64,000 nt of DNA from contig JAGTWJ010000019.1 of the NCBI GenBank assembly GCA_020064725.1, forward strand, positions 1,116,001-1,180,000. The letters are read 5' to 3'. Positions 23,921 through 34,592 of this stretch are shown here, piece by piece. The notes beneath the pieces were generated by a model that saw only the letters and a program-made list of their open reading frames with translations, made no database searches and was not told the DNA's origin. The DNA comes from Drechslerella dactyloides. Lineage: Eukaryota; Ascomycota; Orbiliomycetes; Orbiliales; Orbiliaceae. Every line of letters starts with the position of its first letter. Positions within the stretch are counted from its first letter, which is position 1. The translations under genes and the position numbers were made by a program.

Positions 23921-24701
23921 GCCGGAAGCGCTCAAGCTATTAAAGCGGTATAGGGCAGTATACGGAGTGGTGAGGCTCCACTACCCTACGACCATAGGTA
24001 CGTAGACGCATGGATTGACTGATTCTTGTACTATCGATCCAGGGAATCCACCATCAAGGCCGGGCATCAGGCCTGAGTATAACAAAGAGTGCGCTAAGGA
24101 TGGTTGGCGGCCGGTCTGACGTGCGAACTTGGGTGTAAGCTAACAATCTCCGTGTGATGCAGGATGATATAACTCGAGTCTTGGGGAGTTCTTCGCACTT
24201 GATTATATAATTGTTAGGGTCCAGGGGCGCGGACAAAGACGAGAAATCCAGGGGCGCGCTACAGCGATATCCCCATCTGCGCTTCGACGGCCGGTCGCAC
24301 AAAGCAAGTGGTAGTACATCGGATGAAGCGCGGTGCTGTGCGGCTGAGGGGTGTTATCGATTCATATTACGACATTGAATCTGCACATCGACCGAATGCC
24401 ATGGCGCCAAGGCAGGGCTATCGAGAGGAGGATTTGACGCCCAGTGACGCCCAGTGACGCCCAGTGACGCCCAGCCCAGCCTCGTTGCCGCAATCTCACC
24501 GGGCTCATGACGATAATTCATATTTAAAGCAGTATCTCGATGCATGAAAGAGGGTGCGGATTATTCCGTGAGCTGAGTCTTCATCCAGGTCGACGATGTA
24601 TGCACGTACGTATGGACGTGCAACATAAACGTTACGCCACCGCTTGACTTGCGACCACCGACTGCATACAACCGCGACTCGTCCTCGACAAGCAGCCGCC
24701 C
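23921..24701. other. Divergent intergenic region with 10-bp tandem repeat
   Basis: No gene seen. The region separates the S/T-rich membrane protein gene (minus) from the seven-span membrane protein gene (plus), so both promoters lie here. It includes a perfect fourfold 10-bp repeat at 24435-24474. Confidence 0.5.
24435..24474. repeat. Four perfect copies of a 10-bp unit
   Basis: TGACGCCCAG is repeated exactly four times head to tail, followed by a partial CCCAG. One unit is close to one helical turn, so any protein recognising TGACG would see four sites on one face of the DNA. It lies about 230-270 bases before the start of the seven-span membrane protein gene. A regulatory role is inference. 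Confidence 0.9.
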
Positions 24702-26106
24702 ATGGGGGATAGAGAACTGGTGAGCTGCTCCTCGCTAGCTCAAAGGAATAGTTTCGAAGGTTACATCGACAAGATCCGAAACTTCACAGGGGAAGGCGGG
24801 TTCGACCAACTTGGCCCGTGCAAGACTGAAATATGCGGCTCGCTCTGGGGAGCCGTCAACGCTGATATCGCTGGCGTCGGAGTAAGTCCACCTTGTTTCA
24901 ATCACATTATTATTAATAATGTATTGGGAAGAATTGCAATTTCCGTTTCCCTTTTGGTTGGATTAAGCCAGGTGTTAACAAAGTTATTCTGCGCAGGTGA
25001 CGGCAAGCTACATCATTGCCAATTGTCTCAGCCTGCTCTGCGTGGTGGGCGTGATAGTTTACTGGGAAGCCAGCAATCGACTGGGACGGAGCCTATTCAG
25101 CGCGCAAATAGAAGATGGGATAGCAGAGTGTATCAAGGCGCTCTACGCCAGCATCCTATGGCTTTGTGCGTCGATACAAATCGCGAGCATCGTTCTCCTC
25201 GTCGGGGTGGACTTTGGAATCGCCGCTGCAGGAATCGAGTTCCCGACAATGGAGATCACCTGGACAGTCTCCGTCCTGACGATGCTGCCGCTGCTGCAGC
25301 TGACATTTCTGCCGGAGTTCCAAAAGATTAGCTATTCTCGCACACATGCGCACACGCGCTTTGCTACCGACGACAGGGAGATGTACGACCTGCCTCCACA
25401 TATGCGCAATGTGAGGAAAGAATGCGAAAGAGAGAGCGTCAAGTGCGGCAACTTTCGCTTCAGGCTCAAGGCGCTTATAATTTGCTGGTTTCTGTCGATA
25501 TACCCTTTCCTCAGCCGCATGCTGGAGACCTTCGCTCCGAGCAAGATTGGCGACGAGCCGGGAAATGTGATATCGACCACGGATTGGGGCGCTATCGAGA
25601 ACCTCTGCTTGAGTGACGTCGAGAGAATCAGTGAGTCGCATCGGACGACGTTCATGGCGTTTGGGATCGCAGGGTGGCTTTGGATCACGATATATACTGC
25701 GCTCTGTCTCGTCCGGCTGTTTTACTATTACAGGGAGGGTCCGAATTCTAGGGGTTCGATGCGACTTGAGAGGAGCATGGAGATTATGCCGGCGGATGTC
25801 GATATCGGTGCGGAGGGACGGGGAATGGGAGAGATATCGCCGATTGCGAGCTGGAGGAGTAAGATGCGGTTGGGCAGCGTACGTTGTGCGCTTATCGTTG
25901 TTACCCCGCTACTGGTGGGGTTTAATCTATGGGCTGTATTTCGGCTGCAGAGGTATCAGAGCGATATTGCGAGTCAATCCTCGAACGGTGATGGGCAGGC
26001 GGATTGGGGGTTCGGTCAGATTGTGGCGATTATGATATTTGCGCCTGTGGCGTTGGAGATATATCGGGTGGTCAAGGTGCATGTTAATGGACGTCGGAAG
26101 GGTTGA
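24702..26106 (+). CDS. Seven-span integral membrane protein, fungal, unknown function
   Basis: Two exons (24702-24881 and 24997-26106; intron GTAAGT...GCGCAG) encode 429 aa. The N-terminal 60 residues carry a possible N-glycosylation site (NFTG) and a two-cysteine motif, GPCKTEICGSLWG, followed by NADIAGVGV at the first membrane segment. I recall this Cys-then-NxDIAGIG pattern from uncharacterised fungal multi-span proteins. I count seven hydrophobic segments: near residues 62-82, 112-138, 150-171, 228-246, 290-312, 360-382 and 400-425. Long polar loops separate spans 3/4 and 5/6. There is no cleavable signal peptide. Seven spans with an outside N terminus would fit a receptor-like topology, but the spans match no receptor class I know, and a transporter or scaffold role is equally possible. 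Confidence 0.8.
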
Positions 26107-27976
26107 TACTAGGGCTAGGCTGGAGGGGGTATGGTCGACGCCCGGGGTTTTGTATATAAAAGTGCATTCAACGATAGCTATAGCTAACTAGCGCAACATA
26201 GCAGTGCTAGTCTTATTCATCCCATTTTATATATTTTGTAACGCTATAGGGAGCCATTATATATTGACTAGAATGACAGGGTGCTAAGAAGTCCATACGG
26301 TCTTGTTCGAGACTTGAAGTTACACGAGCCTAATTCGGCTGTGTTGCATGTTGGAGACGTCCAGTCCCGAGACTGGGATCCATTGCATAGAGGCGTGATC
26401 CTGACAAGGTTGCCAGGTTCTGCTCGTGTCGAGACTGCTGGAGTCGACAAGCGGGGCGGGGTGTTCCTGAGACTACTACCACTACGATCTCGCATGTGCT
26501 GGATGGGCGAGATCTCCTGGAAAGCTTGGTCCGGAGCATGCACCCGTCCGGGCCTGGTGCGAGAATAGACACACGCGGCGGACGCCATCATGATGCATCA
26601 AGTAGGATCTGGATTCAAGGTAGTATCGAGAGGTATCAATGCATTGCATCGGCCGACGAGCTGGAGTTCCTTCCAAGCTATAGCTGTCGGGATATATTAT
26701 TGGGGAAGCCGCGTGTCCTATCGCCGGAACTAGTACGGTTGTGTAGCCGTGCAGCAGCAAATCCGCATGAGGGGAATTCGATTCCCTGGCGTGAACATCA
26801 CTTCTTCATTTCCACGCATCGACACGAGCCGACCTGTGCGTTCGCTTTCGTAAGCTCGCCCCCATCGCGGCCGGGCTCGATCGCCTGGGCTCGCCTGCTG
26901 GGCCGCTGGCTCACGCGGTCCTGTACGAAAAGTGCGGTGTGTATCTCCATGAACCTTGCAGCCTGCTGACAAAATCCCATCTTGATATCTCTCCGTCTGG
27001 TGATTGCATTGGCTGGCTTGGCTAACGCACCGAGTTTGAACGAACGGGTGAAGCTAGGCCCGCCGTTTGTCCAACAGGGACGCCCGAAGAGGAAGACGAA
27101 AGAGCGTCGTCCGATTCGCCGTTCGGGCGCCAGCACTCGCTTCATTTCCTTTCCGAAGAAGGAGGCTTAGACCTGGTGGTTTTCCTTCCCACCCGCATCC
27201 CTGCGCCAGCTTACGCGTCGTAACACACCCGGCAGGCCAAAACGAAGAGAATAGGGCCTTGGTGGGAGAAAACGCTGCCCGTTTTGGGGCTGCCGAGGTG
27301 GTGTGTCATCTGGCATGCGGGCGGGCGAGCGATGGGAGGATCCATCCATCTGCTGGTTGAGCCTGCTCTGATGGCGATGATGGGTGACGATGCTGCGGAA
27401 TGCGATCTCTGATGTTATTTCCTCTGCCGTGCCGGGGGTCTTATTAGCGGTCCGTCCGGCCTGACGAAGAAGAAGCCACGAATCCATATCCATTTCAACC
27501 TCTTGCATCACCGAGGATTTCCAAGCACTCCAGCCATACCCTCCCGCGGCTGCTGGAGTCCGTTTTCCTGGTGGCTTTCCTTCAACCCGAGACTATTTCT
27601 CGAAGCGTCCTGGACAGTCCTGGCTGGGGTTAGCTGCTGGAAGGCGGGCAACAGATAGCAGGTACCCACTACTGATTACGCACCATCCGGCCGGCTGGGC
27701 AATGTATCAGAGTTCCTCTCTGGTCCATTGACCTTTGCGGTTTTGGAACAGTAGTTTTAACCCGCCGGCTCCCATCTGTGCCGCCACTCACTTCGTCCTC
27801 GATCGTTTCCGGGGAATACGAGTCGACATCGGTTCCGAATTCTCACATATCCTTATATATTCTCAACATCTACCAAGTTCCCCCAAGCCACCTTTACAGC
27901 AGACGTTATACCCGCCCAGGCTCTCGTCTGACAAAGTCCGTTCGGGATCGAGCGGCAATCCATCATACCGCCCACC
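26107..27976. other. Gene-free interval
   Basis: No supportable gene. Frames of 80-157 codons between 26268 and 27511 overlap on both strands and lack family features. The first 150 bases are the probable 3' UTR of the seven-span protein gene, and the last 200 bases are C/T-rich, as in fungal leaders, ahead of the ATG at 27977 (context CACCATGG). Confidence 0.5.
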
Positions 27977-30432
27977 ATGGATCGCGGGGACCATCCGCCG
28001 ATGGAGGACTACCAGTCCACAAACCCGTACATTACCGACGGCCCTGAAATAATTCCCATGGACGCCAGTGACATACCAGTTGCAGATGGCTACTTTGGCG
28101 GCCGCCACCCCGGCCTCTCGTCGACCGTCCCCGTAATCAACCCATACATCACAACGACAACTGAGACAACAGCCGAGATGACGGTAACGGACGGCTACTT
28201 CAACGGCCGGCCGCACCAACAGCTACCCGTCGTGCATCTCGCCGACGAGGAACCCGTTAAGACCGCCATGCCAGAACTACATCGCCACGTACAAGGCACG
28301 GAAGAGGCACGGGATGTGGAGGATCAACCCCGCCTGTCTCAGGACGACTCGCAGACCGTGTTTTCGCGGATAAGCTTTGCGTCGGAGAGGAGTACGCTGC
28401 CGCCGTCGTATACCTCGCGCAGGGTGTCGTATGAGGAGGACGAACGAGATGTTGGTGTAGCGGCACAGCAGACGGAGGTGTCGCCGTTGGTAGTGGCGCC
28501 GGACTGCTCTTGCGGACACCCGCAGTGCATTACTTGTGTCGTTAGGGGACTGCCGCGGCGGCAGAGTGGTGATTGGAGACGACGGAAGTGCACGAGGGGG
28601 TGTAGGTCGGGACACAAGAAGGCGAGGAAGTTCAAGTTTTGCTGCTCGATCTTCGTCATCCTTGCTTTTACGTGGGCGCTGTTTGGCGGTTTGATGTGGA
28701 AGCGGGCGGCGAGCAGGTTCAGAGAGAGTCTGGTAAGTGGCTTGCGAACGGGGTTTAAAGAGGATTTTCACTGACGGTGGTCGACTAGGCGTTCTACGAG
28801 CGTGTGCAATGCAATGAGCTGCTGCCTGAAACCTACGAAGAGTCATTTACGGTACCGATCAATACTACACTGTCGTCATTTTCGCTATCACAGTCCGTCG
28901 TATACGAGAAGCAGGAGCCCGGCACGAGCGACCTGGGCGGACGGATAAGCGTTGAAGGATTCATCGACGTCGAGCAGGCGTCCGAAGACGACAAGGTTGG
29001 CAGCGATGAGGTGTTCGTCAAGGTCGAATATCAAGTCAGCGACGAGACCATCTTCCGCGACGTCAACGTGCAGATGACGGAAGATGGGGTTGCTATCAAG
29101 GTGAGCTTCGAGTCTAGCAGTTGCTTGAATTAAACGTCATGCTTATACTCTGGTCAGACAAACCGGTATCCATCCAAGCCTACGGATAAGAGGGATGTCT
29201 GCGTATTCTTCAGAGTCTCGGTCAAGTTCCCGAGAAAGTCGTCGAAGCAGCTTTCGCAATTCGCTGTCAATACCGAGCAACTCTCAATCAACTTGAGGCC
29301 GTCGCTGTCCCTCAAGGTCCTGGACAAGGCCATGCTGAGCTCTGTGACTGGCAACATCTGGTCGAAGGCGCGCAAGCCGAAGAAATTTCACGACGACGAG
29401 AAGCGGCACGCGAACTTTGGCTTGCAGGCTAAGCGGCTGCTCGTTGAGACAACAACCGGTAACATCCGCGGCGTGTGGGGCCTCGCAGACTACGCGTCGA
29501 TGGACTCGAAATCGTGAGTTCCCTCCCCCCTCATTTATCTTTGAAGTCCGCTAACAGAACGCAATAGTGGCAATGTCGACGTTGGTGTCATGTCCGTCAC
29601 CTCCCTCCCTGACATGGGGACGACAACAGACCTCAGCATCTCCACTGTCTCCGGCGATGTTGCCGTCCACTCCGTCTCAGACGACGGCACCCTCGGCCCC
29701 TTCCGCCACGACCTCGCCAACTACAATACACGAATCAGGACGGTCAGCGGCGACGTCATCGGCCAGTACCTCCTCGGCTCGCACCTCTCCATCCAAACCA
29801 TCAGCGGCGAGATCGAAGCCGACATCCTACCTATCTCTCCCGCAAGCGCCGGCCGCAGCGTCACCAACCCGATCACGATTGAAACAGACACGAAGAGCGG
29901 CCGCGCGAAGATGACATTCCTCGAGGCCACCGATGCAAAGGTGATGACGGAGCCGCGCCCGCTGCTCCACATGCGCCGCGTGCAGACCGTGATCAACTGG
30001 CTGGACGAGAAGCGGAAGAAGCTCTGGCAGCTGATACAGAAGCACTGCGGAGACAGCCACCCGAACTCCAAAGACGGCATTAGGAACGGCCACGTGGATG
30101 CCTCCGATGCCACGACGGACGTGGAGCCGCTCTACGTCGATCCCGAAGATACCGGTCTTGCGGCGCTCGCGTTCTTCAAGGCGACGCACACGACTGTCTC
30201 TGGCGACGCCTTCTTCCATTACCCGGCCGCGTTCGAGGGACGGATTAAGGCGACGACGCTGACGGGCGAGATTGATGTCGGCGGGGATGACGTCCGGATT
30301 GTAAGGCGGGAGAGGAACGGGCCTGTGGGACGGGTGGTCGAGGCTGTGCACGGCACCGGGGAGGATGCCGTTGTGGAGAGCAAGAGTATCAGTGGGGATA
30401 TCCGGATATGCGTGGGCGATGCGCGGTTTTAA
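27977..30432 (+). CDS. Membrane-anchored protein with DUF4097-like repeats
   Basis: Four exons (27977-28732, 28789-29100, 29158-29513, 29568-30432) encode 762 aa. The start has a good context (CACCATGG). Residues 1-220 are polar and disordered, with two NPYIT and two DGYFxGR repeats, a LPPSY motif, and a Cys cluster (CSCGHPQCITC, then C205 and C209). Residues 221-240 form one membrane span followed by positive charges. The rest would be extracytoplasmic or lumenal if type II. In it, short T-V-S-G-D-like turns recur at least six times (STVSGDV, RTVSGDV, QTISGEI, TTVSGDA, TTLTGEI, KSISGDI), the hallmark of the DUF4097 right-handed beta-helix seen in bacterial and fungal adhesin-like proteins. 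Function is unknown; a cell-surface or wall-facing role is inferred. Confidence 0.85.
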
Positions 30433-31628
30433 CCGCTAACATCGCGATCTCTACTCTTTGGCCTGGTCGGGCTGATGACTGGCTAGGCTGAATCCTTCTT
30501 TACACATTTCATTTCTTTACGTTTCATTTGTATACCCTTTCGTTTGTTGGTTTTCTTATTTTCATTTTATGGTATGGTGAATATTGGGTGGGGGTCACGG
30601 CGAAAACTAATCAACAGGCCTGTTGTCAATCGTTTCTATAGGGGAGTGCATGTGGGAGGATCGTTACCCTTATCAAGTCGGCTGGCATGTTTCGTATCGA
30701 CTTTATATGTCGGTACAGCGTGCACGGCTGACCGGCGTTTTCACGGTTTGTGTTTGTATGATGTTGCATATGTGTATTTTGTAACTATACCAGCTGTCTA
30801 TACTTTTTGTCCTTTTGTCAATTCCTTCGTTTCTTGAGAGGTTACCAGCCGAGTACGATATCTGCGGTGGTCAGCGGCGCGTGCATGCATGTATGGTCGA
30901 GCGAGCTAGCGCATGCAGCGAAGTTTTTTCGGTTCCGGTCACACCGTCGTTATTCGATTCATCTTGCCGGTTGAGTTGCTGTCACGGGTTTTGTACGAGT
31001 GTGTATGCGTTTTGACAACGTTATCTACCTGTCTGTTCTGTCTGGTTTTGTCATTCATTGTTCCGTTCTTTACCATATCTGGATCAGTTGAGTGCAGGTG
31101 GTGGAATAATGGTCATGAAGGAAGGATGGAGGGAGGATGTATTACCTAATATCGATCGCGGGTCGTGTTGGATAGATCTATAGATAGATCGGGTAGTTAC
31201 TTAGCTGTAGCTATATAATATGGGACACGAGGTCTTGCGGAAGTAACGAAGCATTTGAACGTTCGTTTAGGAAATGCAGTAGGAGAGGGTTGGGTCTCGA
31301 AAATTCCATGGTGCATGGTGTGCTGCAACTATTCGCAGACCTTCTGGAAGCTTACATGCAAGATCAAGGATCCCGTATATGCAGATGCATATGCACATGC
31401 TCTCACAGAGGAAATCTAATGTCCACAAACGGTTACCGGTTGTCGAGGGCGGGGTTTCAGAAACTTGAGGAGAGCACTCCCTTCCCTTTGATGTAGAGAA
31501 GGATCCAAAAGAGCAAGGCGTCTACTCAGATATTCCTCCAGATATATTTCTCAAAGATCTGGCAGGATATATATCCTACGGAATACAAACGAGGCTTTCA
31601 CTCCTAGCTTTGATATATCTACGACGGC
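30433..31628. other. 3' region and spacer before ankyrin gene
   Basis: No gene seen. From 30433 to about 31100 the plus strand is T-rich (CATTTCATTTC, TTTTGTCC runs), matching the 3' UTR pattern of the preceding gene. The part from 31150 to 31628 holds the likely promoter of the ankyrin gene, with TATATAATA at about 31212. Confidence 0.45.
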
Positions 31629-32348
31629 ATGGACTACGATTCCGATGACGATTACTCTTACGGCCACACGGATCTGAGCAGCACCCCGCTCATCGACGCT
31701 GCACAGGCGAAGGATCTCGACAGAGTGAGAACCCTCCTCGCCAACGGCGCGGACATCAACGCTCGCGATGGCCAGGGACAAAACGCCCTGCAGGCGGCCG
31801 CATCGATTCATGACAACGACGAAGTACTAAAGCTTCTCATCGACAGCGGTGCCGACCCGAATTCGCGGAACCCCATCCGGGGCACCGCGCTCGAGCTCGC
31901 CGCCCGCGCCAACAACACCAGCGCGCTCCGCATTCTCCTCGCGGCAGGCGCGAAATGTAACATCGGACGACCGCTACAGGAGGCTGCAGATGTTGGAAAA
32001 GTCGACGCGGTGAGAATGCTACTGCAGGCTGGCGCTGATGCGAATCCGGCGGAACCGGGCGGGATGCACGGGTATCCGCTGCAGGCGGCGGCGCAGTATG
32101 GGAATGCAGAGGTCGTGCAGATGCTGCTGGACGCGGGAGCGAATGTGGATGCGGTTGGAGGCTATCATGGTTCTGCGCTGCAGGGTGCTGCGCGGTACGG
32201 ACGGGAGGGGATCGTGAGGATTTTGCTGGAGAGGGGGGCGGATGTCGATGTGCGGGGTGGTGTTTATCGGAGCGCGCTGGAGTCTGCGGTGCAGAGGGGG
32301 CATGAGGGTACAGCTCGGATTCTACGGGAAGCCGGTGCGAAGGAGTAG
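31629..32348 (+). CDS. Free-standing ankyrin-repeat protein
   Basis: An intronless gene for 239 aa, made of an acidic leader (MDYDSDDDYSYGHTD) and about seven ankyrin repeats to the end. Repeats are recognisable from LIDAAQAKDLDRVRTLLANG, LQAAASIHDNDEVLKLL, LELAARANNTSALRILL, LQEAADVGKVDAVRMLL, LQAAAQYGNAEVVQMLL, LQGAARYGREGIVRILL and LESAVQRGHEGTARILR. Ankyrin repeats bind other proteins. The later repeats follow the G-x-Y/H-G-x-A-L-Q form common in ankyrin tails of fungal NOD-like receptors, but there is no effector or nucleotide-binding domain in the gene or just upstream, so it may be an independent adaptor or a detached repeat domain. Confidence 0.9.
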   Translation: MDYDSDDDYSYGHTDLSSTPLIDAAQAKDLDRVRTLLANGADINARDGQGQNALQAAASIHDNDEVLKLLIDSGADPNSRNPIRGTALELAARANNTSALRILLAAGAKCNIGRPLQEAADVGKVDAVRMLLQAGADANPAEPGGMHGYPLQAAAQYGNAEVVQMLLDAGANVDAVGGYHGSALQGAARYGREGIVRILLERGADVDVRGGVYRSALESAVQRGHEGTARILREAGAKE

Positions 32349-33089
32349 CAAATCTATTTTACGGGCTGTTCTATTGTGGTTTTTTCGATATTGCATATAT
32401 ATTGCGGTTCTTGAGTTTTTCATGGGAATATTACTGAGGCTTCCGGTATGGATTGTGGATTCTATATTGGTCTGGCCTCGAGACTATTGCAATTGATCAG
32501 GTGCACTTTGTTTTTTGATATCGTGTGGTCGCTTTGGGGTCGCTTGCTTGGTGTCGTGTTTGACCCACCGGTTTGACGTCTGGGCATCCTGGCTGAAACA
32601 CTCATGAGGGCGAGTTCTCGAGTGCAATATCACGATCGTTTCTCGTGTTGACGGGCTGGAAGCAGTAACCTGGAGGTGTTTATATTGGCCGTGAGGAATA
32701 GCTAGCGCGTTTGTGATTTCGGTATCAAAACGAGGTGTCGTGATGTTTCGTATGATAGGAGTCGATACGGATAGCCGCTGGTAGCTGCGTTTGTTCCTGC
32801 TTGTATTGTGAGATATCGCATTGCCCCGTGGTATCTATCTTATGGAGATGGCATGATTGACGTCTATTCTGGCATTTCATGTGGGACTATATTGCTGATG
32901 CTATTGATGCAAAACGTAGCGTTACTACCGCTGAACTTGAGTATGTCACCGTTGAAGTTTCACGCGCGGGCCTTCCGTGGATCCGAGTGATCCGTTGATA
33001 CGGTGCACTAGCAAAAGGAGCCGGTAAGCGCCGTGCGTACCTGTAAACAGACCATATCGTCATATCGCGATATCGGCTTACTCGAGGAT

Positions 33090-33097
33090 TATAAATA
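33090..33097 (+). promoter_or_regulatory. TATA-box candidate for secreted protein gene
   Basis: TATAAATA is a full match to the TATA consensus and lies about 310 bases before the ATG at 33405, followed by a pyrimidine-rich stretch. This would imply a leader of roughly 200-280 bases. Confidence 0.4.
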
Positions 33098-33250
33098 TGG
33101 CGGACTGTCGCTGTTGACGGTTCTTCTTTCTCTTTTCTTTTCTACAGGCATTCCAGGTTGAAGCTTCCACCGCTGTTCCGTTCATCTTTCTTCAATTTTA
33201 CAACGTTCACTTCGTTCCGCTGGGTCGGTTCATTCTTTTGGTTTGTTAGG

Positions 33251-33270
33251 ATATACTACCGGTAGTATAT
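33251..33270. repeat. Perfect 20-bp palindrome in leader or promoter
   Basis: ATATACTACCGGTAGTATAT is its own reverse complement over all 20 bases. It lies about 135 bases before the ATG of the secreted protein gene. It could be a dimeric transcription-factor site or, in RNA, a hairpin. Confidence 0.9.
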
Positions 33271-33404
33271 TCTTCATTCATTCATTCGTTCTTCTTTCAT
33301 ATCTACGCCGACGTTGACGTCGTTCTCCACGCTCTTTCAACCCACGTCTCACGATAGAAATTTACCCGTCGTTTGTGTAATTATATCGATCCACTACGGT
33401 TAAA

Positions 33405-34081
33405 ATGCGGACTTCCACCCTCTTCGCCACTGTTCTCCTCGCCGCGGCGACCGCGACAGCTGCACCTATCCACAAGCGTGCCCTAACGCTGACAGCGTAC
33501 AATGACATGTCCATCTCCTCGGGCGTCGGCGGCGACGCGGAGAACCGCGCCAACGCGATCTGGACGAAGGGTCTCACTGGGATAACCGACGTTCAGACCG
33601 CGAGCGACGATGCGCTGGCGGCGGTCAGCGACGACGATCTGGATATATTGAAAGTCGAGCGAGAGAACGCGGAGGCAGCTGAGACGGACGCGTTTAATCC
33701 GGCGATTGACGCTGCCGATGGCGATGCCGCGGACGCGTTACAGGTCGGGAAGACCGCCAATAAGGTGTGTACCTATTCTATCACATTCGCAAAATCTGTG
33801 ACATGAGATGCTGTATTATATATTTTTGTGTGCATCATTGGGTTGATGGCTAATGGATTTGTGTCTGGATGCAGGTTCTCAAGCTGACGGGCCTGGCGCT
33901 GGTGCGGAAGATCGGGATCGCGAAGAAGACGGCGGCCGGAGATGCAGTGTCGAGCAGCGATGAGGCGGCACTGGAGGACACGCTGACGAAGCTGACGAAG
34001 AACATTGCGACGGACGTGGAGAACGAGGGCAAGCCGTCGACGGCGGTGGACTTTGTCGGGCAGACGAGCGTCAAGGCGTAG
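33405..34081 (+). CDS. Small secreted protein, cysteine-free
   Basis: Two exons (33405-33764 and 33875-34081) encode 188 aa. A signal peptide (MRTSTLFATVLLAAATATAA) precedes PIHKR, so Kex2-type processing after Lys24-Arg25 is likely. The mature part is Asp/Ala-rich and mostly helical, with no cysteines. Segments such as MSISSGVGGDAENRAN, VSDDDLDILKVERENAEAAE, TDAFNPAID, NKVLKLTG and KLTKNIATD fit a family of small secreted proteins widespread in filamentous ascomycetes, recalled rather than searched. It probably acts outside the cell, but no activity is established. The strong TATA and pyrimidine-rich leader suggest regulated, possibly high expression. Confidence 0.85.
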
Positions 34082-34592
34082 ATATATTATCGCGTGGTGA
34101 TACTTTAGAAGAAGGATGGAGTGTACTTTTACGATGCGGTGGAGGTGTACAATATAATAATATCTTCCTGGACGTCTTTTACGGGTGTAGCTATTTCGGG
34201 CTTGGTGTCGTAGAATGTGCGTTGGGGGTACGTCAGATGGGCGGCGGGTCACACACACACGTTGACAGCCAGCCAGCCAGCAGCTGCCCGCCAACATCCC
34301 ACGTTACTTACCCTTCTTACCGGCCACCACCATCGCCATCGTCACCATCTCCACGTCCGGACATCCTCAAGCTTCACGAACGCCAGCTGCCGGCGACTGT
34401 CTCGAGAGCCGCCGCGCGCCTTCTCTTCCATCCGTCCATCGAATCCGGCGGTTCCGCCAGCTCCCTCATGGCGGCGTGACCGGCTGCACGGCGACATCAT
34501 CATCACCACGACTCGTAGAACCTGACAGCCACCGGGTTCTCAACGCTGCATTCGCGTTCTCCATACTTCTTCCTACGCCCCGGAAGCCAGCC
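34082..34592. other. Spacer between secreted protein and phosphatase genes
   Basis: No gene seen. It contains the 3' UTR of the secreted protein gene, a CA run near 34249-34260, a CCAGCCAGCCAGC run near 34267, and CAC/CAT repeats and pyrimidine-rich leader sequence ahead of the ATG at 34593. Confidence 0.45.

Larger units (their letters stand above)
32349..33404. other. Spacer and long pyrimidine-rich leader of secreted protein gene
   Basis: No gene seen. The first few hundred bases are T-rich (3' UTR of the ankyrin gene). A TATAAATA lies at 33090-33097. From about 33115 to 33350 the plus strand is rich in TTC/CTT (TTCTTTCTC, TTCATTCATTC), typical of fungal 5' leaders and transcription start regions. 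A perfect 20-bp palindrome sits at 33251-33270. Confidence 0.5.

Noticed and set aside
26760..26800. tRNA-like T-arm (AATTCGATTCCC)
   Set aside because: The stem does not pair with correct spacing, and no acceptor or anticodon arm fits.
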